From NCBI GenBank assembly GCA_027214125.1, contig JAPWHF010000006.1:223698-287697 (forward strand): 64,000 nucleotides of DNA, given 5' to 3'. The notes below the pieces were generated by a model. That model was not told the origin of the DNA, searched no databases, and saw only the letters and a program-made list of their open reading frames with translations. The DNA is from Zoogloeaceae bacterium G21618-S1 (GTDB taxonomy: Bacteria; Pseudomonadota; Gammaproteobacteria; Burkholderiales; Rhodocyclaceae). Position numbers and translations under genes: made by a program. The stretch's first letter is position 1. The number at the start of each line of letters is the position of its first letter. Shown one piece after another: positions 55,997-64,000 of the stretch.

Positions 55997-58288
55997 ATGG
56001 CGTCTTCGTCTCAAACCCGTTCCCGCAATCAGCCGCTGCCTGAGCGTATTGCCCATCTGCTCCAGGAAACTCGCTGGATTGTGCTGGGCGTCGTCTCCAT
56101 CTACGTGGCGATGATTCTGCTCGGTTATAACAAGGCCGACCCGGGCTGGTCGCATGCCACCGAAGTGGCGCGGGTCACCAACCCCGGCGGACGTTTTGGC
56201 GCTTGGCTGGCCGATGTGCTGCTCTACCTGTTTGGCGGCTCGGCGTGGTGGCTGGTGATCTTTCTCGGCTATGGCATTGCGTGGGGCTTCCGTCGTTTCC
56301 GGCACGAGTTCAACGCCGACAAGCGCTCGTTTTTCATCGTCATGGCGGGTTTCCTTGTTGTTCTGCTCGCCAGTGCCGCGCTCGAAGCCCTGCGCTTCCA
56401 TTCCACTGGCGCCGGCTTGCCATTGGCACCGGGCGGCCTCTTGGGTTCTGAGCTTGGCGCCGCGGCGCTGCGCTATCTCGGCTTTACCGGCGGCACGCTG
56501 GTATTGCTGGCGCTGATCGCCGGTGGCTTGAGTCTGTTTACTGGTATTTCGTGGTTGTCGGCGACCGAGCGGCTCGGGTTGTGGCTTGAGCAAACCTGGC
56601 TAACGCTGCAACGTGGGGGGCAGGCCTGGCGGGATCGTCGCGCAGGCCGCGAGCTGGCGCAGAAGCGCGAAGCGGTGGTCAAGACGCGCCGCGAAAAGGC
56701 GGAGCGCTCTCCCGCGTCGCCTGTGCGTATCGAGCCGGCGGTGGCGGTGGTCGCGCCCTCCGAGCGGGTACAGAAAGAGCGTCAGCAGAACTTGTTTGGT
56801 GCGGCGGGCGATGGCAGTTTGCCACCCGTGTCGCTGCTTGACGAAGCCTCGCAGGATGTCACGCCGCCGAGCGCCGAAACGCTGGAATTCACCTCGCGCT
56901 TCATCGAGCAGAAGCTGGCGGATTTTGGCGTCGAGGTGAAGGTCATCGCGGCGTATCCCGGCCCGGTTATCACCCGCTATGAGTTCGAACCGGCCACCGG
57001 CGTCAAGGGCGCACAGGTGGTCAATCTGGCCAAGGATCTGGCGCGCGCGCTGTCGCTGATCTCGATCCGCGTGGTTGAAACCGTGCCGGGCAAGTCGTGC
57101 ATGGCGCTCGAGTTGCCCAACCCCAAGCGCCAGACCGTGCGCCTGTCGGAGATTCTCGGCTCCAAGGCCTATCACGACATGCACTCGCCGCTGACCATCG
57201 GTCTGGGCAAGGATATTTCCGGTAATCCGGTGGTGGCCGATCTGGGCAAGATGCCGCACCTGCTGGTGGCAGGCACAACCGGTTCCGGCAAGTCGGTGGG
57301 TATCAACGCCATGATCCTGTCGCTGCTCTACAAGAGCGAGCCCGACAAGGTGCGGCTGATCATGGTCGACCCGAAAATGCTGGAACTGTCGGTCTATGAA
57401 GGCATCCCGCACCTGCTCGCACCAGTGGTCACCGACATGAAACACGCCTCGAACGCGCTCAACTGGTGCGTGGCCGAGATGGAAAAACGCTACAAGCTGA
57501 TGGCGGCGGTCGGTGTGCGCAATCTGGCCGGCTTCAACAAGCAGGTCACCGAGGCCCGCAAGGCCGAAAAGCCACTGACCAACCCCTTTGCCATCAATCC
57601 CGACAATCCTGAGCCGCTCGAGACGCTGCCACACATCGTGGTGGTGGTCGACGAGTTGGCCGACATGATGATGGTGGTCGGCAAAAAGGTCGAAGAGTTG
57701 ATTGCACGTCTGGCGCAGAAGGCACGGGCGGCCGGCATCCACCTCATTCTCGCCACCCAGCGCCCCTCTGTCGATGTGATTACCGGTCTGATCAAGGCCA
57801 ACATTCCGACCCGCATGGCTTTCCAGGTGTCGTCCAAGATCGACTCGCGCACGATTCTCGACCAGATGGGGGCAGAGAGCCTGCTAGGCATGGGTGACAT
57901 GCTCTACCTGCCGCCCGGTTCCGGCCTGCCGATGCGGGTGCACGGCGCCTTCGTGGCCGACGACGAAGTGCATACTGTGGTCGAGTTCCTCAAGAAGCAG
58001 GGTGAGCCCGATTACATCGACGGCATTCTCGACGCGCAGGAAGAATCCGGCGACAGCATGAGCAGTGCAGACGGTGACGATGTGGAAGCGGATCCTTTAT
58101 ACGATCAGGCGGTCGAAGTGGTGGTGAAAACACGTCGCCCGTCGATTTCGCTTGTGCAGCGCCATCTGCGGATTGGTTACAACCGGGCGGCCCGACTGAT
58201 TGAACAAATGGAACGCGCCGGGCTGGTGTCCTCGATGGGCAGCAATGGCAACCGGGAAGTGCTCGCCCCGGCGCGCGAGGAGAATTGA
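55997..58288 (+). CDS. ftsK: DNA translocase FtsK
   Basis: The 763-residue product has four N-terminal TM helices (about 25-185), a linker, the RecA-like motor with Walker A GTTGSGKS (426-433), [11 protein letters not shown] and RPSVDVITG, and a C-terminal gamma winged helix (about 700-760; [26 protein letters not shown]) that reads KOPS sequences. It pumps chromosome dimers through the septum and activates XerCD. The linker is shorter than in E. coli, as is common in betaproteobacteria. ATG 55997 gives MASSSQTRS. Confidence 0.95.
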   Translation: MASSSQTRSRNQPLPERIAHLLQETRWIVLGVVSIYVAMILLGYNKADPGWSHATEVARVTNPGGRFGAWLADVLLYLFGGSAWWLVIFLGYGIAWGFRRFRHEFNADKRSFFIVMAGFLVVLLASAALEALRFHSTGAGLPLAPGGLLGSELGAAALRYLGFTGGTLVLLALIAGGLSLFTGISWLSATERLGLWLEQTWLTLQRGGQAWRDRRAGRELAQKREAVVKTRREKAERSPASPVRIEPAVAVVAPSERVQKERQQNLFGAAGDGSLPPVSLLDEASQDVTPPSAETLEFTSRFIEQKLADFGVEVKVIAAYPGPVITRYEFEPATGVKGAQVVNLAKDLARALSLISIRVVETVPGKSCMALELPNPKRQTVRLSEILGSKAYHDMHSPLTIGLGKDISGNPVVADLGKMPHLLVAGTTGSGKSVGINAMILSLLYKSEPDKVRLIMVDPKMLELSVYEGIPHLLAPVVTDMKHASNALNWCVAEMEKRYKLMAAVGVRNLAGFNKQVTEARKAEKPLTNPFAINPDNPEPLETLPHIVVVVDELADMMMVVGKKVEELIARLAQKARAAGIHLILATQRPSVDVITGLIKANIPTRMAFQVSSKIDSRTILDQMGAESLLGMGDMLYLPPGSGLPMRVHGAFVADDEVHTVVEFLKKQGEPDYIDGILDAQEESGDSMSSADGDDVEADPLYDQAVEVVVKTRRPSISLVQRHLRIGYNRAARLIEQMERAGLVSSMGSNGNREVLAPAREEN

Positions 58289-58924
58289 TTGAAGCGGTTG
58301 TGTAGAGGTGCGGGCCGCTGGCTCGTGGCGGTGATGGCCTTTGGGCTGTCGAGCGCGGCCCTGGCCGAATCGGGCGTGGTGATACTCAAGCGCTTCGTGC
58401 AGCAGACCGAGCGCGCTCAAGGCCAGTTCGTGCAGTCGGTGTATCGCCAGAATGGCGGCCGCGGCGAGCAGTCCGACGGCAGCTTTGCGTTCGAGCGGCC
58501 GGGCAAGTTTCGTTGGGAATACACCAAACCGTATCCTCAGTTGCTCGTTGGCGATGGCAAAAAACTGTGGGTCTACGACCCAGAGCTTCAACAGGTGACT
58601 GTCAAAACCTTGGGCGACGCCCTAGGCGCGACGCCCGCCGCTATCCTGGCCGGCAAGGACGAGCTCGATAAAAACTTCACCCTCGAAGACGGTGGCCGGA
58701 TGAATGCGCTCGATTGGGCGGTTGCCACGCCACGCGCGGCTGACAGCAGTTTTGCCCGCATGAAGATGGGTTTTGCCAACGGACAGCTGGTGGCGATGGA
58801 GATTCAGGACAATTTCGGTCAGACCACGCTGCTGCGCTTCACCGAGTTCAATGTCAATCCTGCGCTCAATGCCAGCCTGTTCAGCTTCACGCCACCCAAA
58901 GGCGTGGATGTCGTTGGCGAGTAG
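58289..58924 (+). CDS. lolA: Outer-membrane lipoprotein carrier protein LolA
   Basis: The 211-residue product has a signal peptide (about 1-26, ending SAALA) and a mature LolA domain beginning with VVILKRFVQQTERAQGQFVQSV; RPGKFRWEYTKPYPQLLVGDG is the family signature. It ferries lipoproteins from LolCDE to LolB. The start codon is TTG directly after the ftsK stop, supported by GAGGAG 6 nt upstream; it is translationally coupled to ftsK. Confidence 0.93.
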   Translation: MKRLCRGAGRWLVAVMAFGLSSAALAESGVVILKRFVQQTERAQGQFVQSVYRQNGGRGEQSDGSFAFERPGKFRWEYTKPYPQLLVGDGKKLWVYDPELQQVTVKTLGDALGATPAAILAGKDELDKNFTLEDGGRMNALDWAVATPRAADSSFARMKMGFANGQLVAMEIQDNFGQTTLLRFTEFNVNPALNASLFSFTPPKGVDVVGE

Positions 58925-58936
58925 GCGGCGACATCG

Positions 58937-60280
58937 GTGAGCTCCGGCGACCTGTTCTCCGCCGAGCCGCCCATGGCTCAGCCGCCGACTGCCAGCATCC
59001 CGCTGGCTGAGCGCCTGCGCCCCGCGACGCTCGACGATGTAGTCGGTCAGGCGCACCTGCTGGGCGAGGGCAAGCCGCTGCGCCTCGCCTTTGCCTCGGG
59101 GCGGCTGCATTCGATGATTCTGTGGGGCCCGCCCGGCGTCGGCAAGACCACGCTGGCGCGCCTGATGGCCGAAGCCTTCGAGGCCGACTTCGTCGCTTTG
59201 TCAGCGGTGTTCTCGGGCGTCAAGGACATCCGCGAGGCAGTGCAGAAGGCGCAAGTGGCACGGGATCTCGGGCGTCACACGATTCTTTTCGTGGATGAGG
59301 TGCATCGCTTCAACAAGGCCCAGCAGGATGCGTTTTTGCCCTTCGTCGAGCAGGGCCTGCTGACCTTCATTGGCGCCACCACCGAAAACCCTTCTTTCGA
59401 AGTCAATGCCGCGCTGCTGTCGCGGGCGGCGGTGTACGTGCTCAAGTCGCTCGACGAGGCCGAGCAGACCACGCTGTTTGAGCGCGCCCGTCATGCGGCC
59501 GATGCGGCGTTGGTCATTGATGACACCGCGCGTGACCGCTTGATTGGCTTCGCCGACGGTGATGGGCGGCGCTTGATCGGCTTGGTCGAGCAATTGGCGA
59601 TTGCCGCGCAGACCGCAGCGGTCAATCCGGTGACGACCGCGTTTGTTGATCAGGCGCTGTCGCGCAACCTGCGTCGCTTCGACAAGGGCGGCGATGCTTT
59701 CTACGACCAGATCTCGGCCATGCACAAGTCGGTGCGCGGCTCCGACCCCGATGCGGCGTTGTACTGGTTGTGTCGCATGCTCGATGGCGGGGCCGACCCG
59801 CGCTATATCGGCCGACGCCTGGTGCGCATGGCCAGTGAAGACATCGGTCTGGCCGACCCGCGTGCGCTCGAAATGACGCTGCAGGCGTGCGCCGCCTACG
59901 AACGGCTCGGCTCGCCTGAAGGCGAACTCATGCTGGCGCAGGCCACGGTGTTTCTGGCCTGCGCAGCCAAGTCGAACGCGGTGTATACCGCCTACAAGGC
60001 GGTGCGCCGTTTCATTGCCGAAGATGGCTCACGCCCGGTGCCGATGCATCTGCGCAATGCGCCAACCCAGCTCATGAAAAGCATGGGCCATGGTGACGGC
60101 TATCGCTACGCGCACGACGAAGCCGATGGCTACGCCGCCGGCGAGCGCTACTTGCCCGACGGCGTGGGCGCGCAGCTGTGGTATCAGCCGACCGACCGCG
60201 GCATGGAAGCGAAAATCCGCGAAAAACTCGATCACCTGCGTGCGCTCGATCGCGGCGCAGACAAACCCGAGCGCGGTTGA
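58937..60280 (+). CDS. rarA: Replication-associated recombination protein RarA (MgsA)
   Basis: The 447-residue AAA+ protein has [16 protein letters not shown] near the start, Walker [10 protein letters not shown], Walker [12 protein letters not shown], sensor region [12 protein letters not shown], and the C-terminal tetramerisation block. It acts at stalled forks with SSB and RecA. The start is a GTG; an alternative ATG 15 codons in would still precede the conserved region. It lies 12 bp after lolA. Confidence 0.94.
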   Translation: MSSGDLFSAEPPMAQPPTASIPLAERLRPATLDDVVGQAHLLGEGKPLRLAFASGRLHSMILWGPPGVGKTTLARLMAEAFEADFVALSAVFSGVKDIREAVQKAQVARDLGRHTILFVDEVHRFNKAQQDAFLPFVEQGLLTFIGATTENPSFEVNAALLSRAAVYVLKSLDEAEQTTLFERARHAADAALVIDDTARDRLIGFADGDGRRLIGLVEQLAIAAQTAAVNPVTTAFVDQALSRNLRRFDKGGDAFYDQISAMHKSVRGSDPDAALYWLCRMLDGGADPRYIGRRLVRMASEDIGLADPRALEMTLQACAAYERLGSPEGELMLAQATVFLACAAKSNAVYTAYKAVRRFIAEDGSRPVPMHLRNAPTQLMKSMGHGDGYRYAHDEADGYAAGERYLPDGVGAQLWYQPTDRGMEAKIREKLDHLRALDRGADKPERG

Positions 60281-60301
60281 TCCACGCCGCCGTGACAACG
60301 C

Positions 60302-60565
60302 TCAGTGCGTTGTCGGGTGGTCGGCAATAAAGCGGGCGATCACGGCGCGGGCGCGCACGGCCTTGTCGTGCTGGCCGGTGCGCTCGGCCCGGTCAACAAG
60401 ATCGGCCATGTAGCGCGATAGCAGCAAGACGCCTTCGGGTGTTTGTACCAGTCCGCAGGCGACCTGTGCGGCCGCGATGTCCGGGATGCCTTCGTGTTCG
60501 GCAATGAGGGCGACCTCATCGTCGGTGATGTCGCAATAGTCCAAGCAGTCACGCATGGATAGCAT
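60302..60565 (-). CDS. Small conserved-looking cytosolic protein, function unknown
   Basis: The 87-residue, acidic and helical product begins MLSMRDCLDYCDITDDEV and contains IAEHEGIPDIAAAQVACGL. I recognise no characterised family. A strong GGAGGAG site lies 6 nt before the ATG, which supports translation. It lies between convergent rarA and divergent serS as a single gene. Confidence 0.7.
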   Translation of the reverse strand: MLSMRDCLDYCDITDDEVALIAEHEGIPDIAAAQVACGLVQTPEGVLLLSRYMADLVDRAERTGQHDKAVRARAVIARFIADHPTTH

Positions 60566-60588
60566 GGCGTTCTCCTCCAGTCCTTTGA

Positions 60589-63464
<2,876 letters not shown>

Positions 63465-63611
63465 GGACAAACTCCCGTTCAGGGAGCCGATTGTCGCCGG
63501 AGAGTGTGCGTGCCGCAAATCGACTGGATCAAGGCAACCCATACGCAGTGGTATGTTTTCTAAAAATTCGATAAAATGAATATTCGAAAACGCTTATGAA
63601 TGGAGTTGGCC

Positions 63612-63962
63612 GTGAGCAAGTCGTTCAAACAGATCACCAGCGATGTATCAAAAGGCCTGGAAGCCATGCACAAAGAGGTGCCTGACACCATGAAGGGCTT
63701 CTCCGCCATGGCCAAGGCCGCCCTGGCCGGCGGCACCATCGACGCGCTTCACAAAGAATTGATCGCGCTGGCCATTGGCGTGTCGTCGCGTTGTGACGCG
63801 TGCATTGGCTACCACATCAAGGCCCTCATCCGCCTCGGCGTGACCCGCGAACAATTGATGGAAACGCTCGCTATTTGCACCTACATGGGCGGCGGGCCGA
63901 CCCTGATGTATGCCGCGGAAGCCGTTCGTGCCTACGACGAAATGTTGCCGAAAAACGTCTAA
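63612..63962 (+). CDS. Carboxymuconolactone decarboxylase / AhpD-like protein
   Basis: The 116-residue all-helical product has the AhpD-type redox motif CDACIGYH (CxxC with a following His) and the core LIALAIGVSSRC and IRLGVTREQLMETLAI. Such proteins are alkylhydroperoxidases or related disulfide reductants; a true decarboxylase lacks the CxxC. The GTG start at 63612 has GGAG 7 nt upstream and gives MSKSFKQITSD; the ATG at 63600 has no ribosome site. Confidence 0.88.
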   Translation: MSKSFKQITSDVSKGLEAMHKEVPDTMKGFSAMAKAALAGGTIDALHKELIALAIGVSSRCDACIGYHIKALIRLGVTREQLMETLAICTYMGGGPTLMYAAEAVRAYDEMLPKNV

Positions 63963-64000
63963 CGTAAGTCGAAGGTGCTTTTTTTCCAGAACCTTTCTAT

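Overview
The window reads as one stretch of a high-GC betaproteobacterial chromosome. Gene content and order (surA-pdxA-rsmA; ftsK-lolA-rarA-serS; a cbb3 oxidase cluster with fnr and hemN; nnrS; a polyhydroxyalkanoate synthase; bluB with a cobalamin riboswitch) suggest a facultatively anaerobic, probably denitrifying member of the Rhodocyclales, of the Azoarcus/Thauera/Denitromonas type. This is inferred from gene content, not from a marker-gene comparison. I see no tRNA, rRNA, insertion sequence, prophage or CRISPR array. The coding strand changes often and most intergenic gaps are short.

Layout. 1-2.7 kb: the end of surA, then pdxA and rsmA, and a small membrane protein. 2.9-8.7 kb: signalling genes, namely a chemoreceptor with a c-type haem motif behind a sigma-28 promoter, a solute-binding/PAS/GGDEF/EAL protein and a TIR-domain membrane protein. 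8.7-22.1 kb: mostly housekeeping genes (a Crp/Fnr regulator, a hydrolase, xthA, prlC, purC, fba, bluB behind a B12 riboswitch, pyk) and a short-chain dehydrogenase with a perfect palindromic operator. 22.2-31.0 kb: the cbb3 cytochrome oxidase locus ccoI-ccoS, a putative Fnr-driven small RNA, ccoN-O-Q-P, ccoG, ccoH and two small membrane proteins. 31.2-42.9 kb: an oxygen/nitric-oxide block with three hemerythrin-like proteins, a universal stress protein, PHA synthase, DUF2249, two polytopic membrane proteins (one NnrS), a Dnr-type regulator, Fnr itself, hemN, a SafE-like protein and a rhodanese. 42.8-46.0 kb: a MerR-type regulator divergent from copper ATPase copA and chaperone copZ. 46-64 kb: a second GGDEF/EAL protein, ppa, an acetyltransferase-like gene, nadE behind a cluster of DnaA boxes, a PII gene, smr, trxB, a Crp-type regulator, ftsK, lolA, rarA, serS, an mltF-like transglycosylase and an AhpD-like protein.

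How the genes work together. The central 20 kb looks like a regional Fnr regulon. The window encodes Fnr with all four cluster cysteines, and five 14-bp Fnr boxes (TTGAT/C-N4-A/GTCAA) lie only in its intergenic spaces: before the putative sRNA, before ccoN, between usp and phaC, before the second hemerythrin gene, and between fnr and hemN. At four of the five, a -10-like hexamer sits where a class II (-41.5) activator site requires it; between usp and phaC this is true in both directions. Low oxygen would therefore switch on the high-affinity oxidase, oxygen-independent haem synthesis, diiron O2/NO-binding proteins and polymer storage together. Copper handling supports the oxidase through CcoI, while CopA/CopZ provide detoxification. 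Two further Crp/Fnr-family regulators and two GGDEF/EAL proteins add signalling capacity.

The observations most worth checking are the putative anaerobic sRNA between ccoS and ccoN, the bidirectional Fnr site joining stress proteins to PHA synthase, the haem-type chemoreceptor, the DnaA-box cluster upstream of nadE, the mer/cad-type operator in front of a Cu(I) ATPase, and the palindromic operator of the short-chain dehydrogenase.
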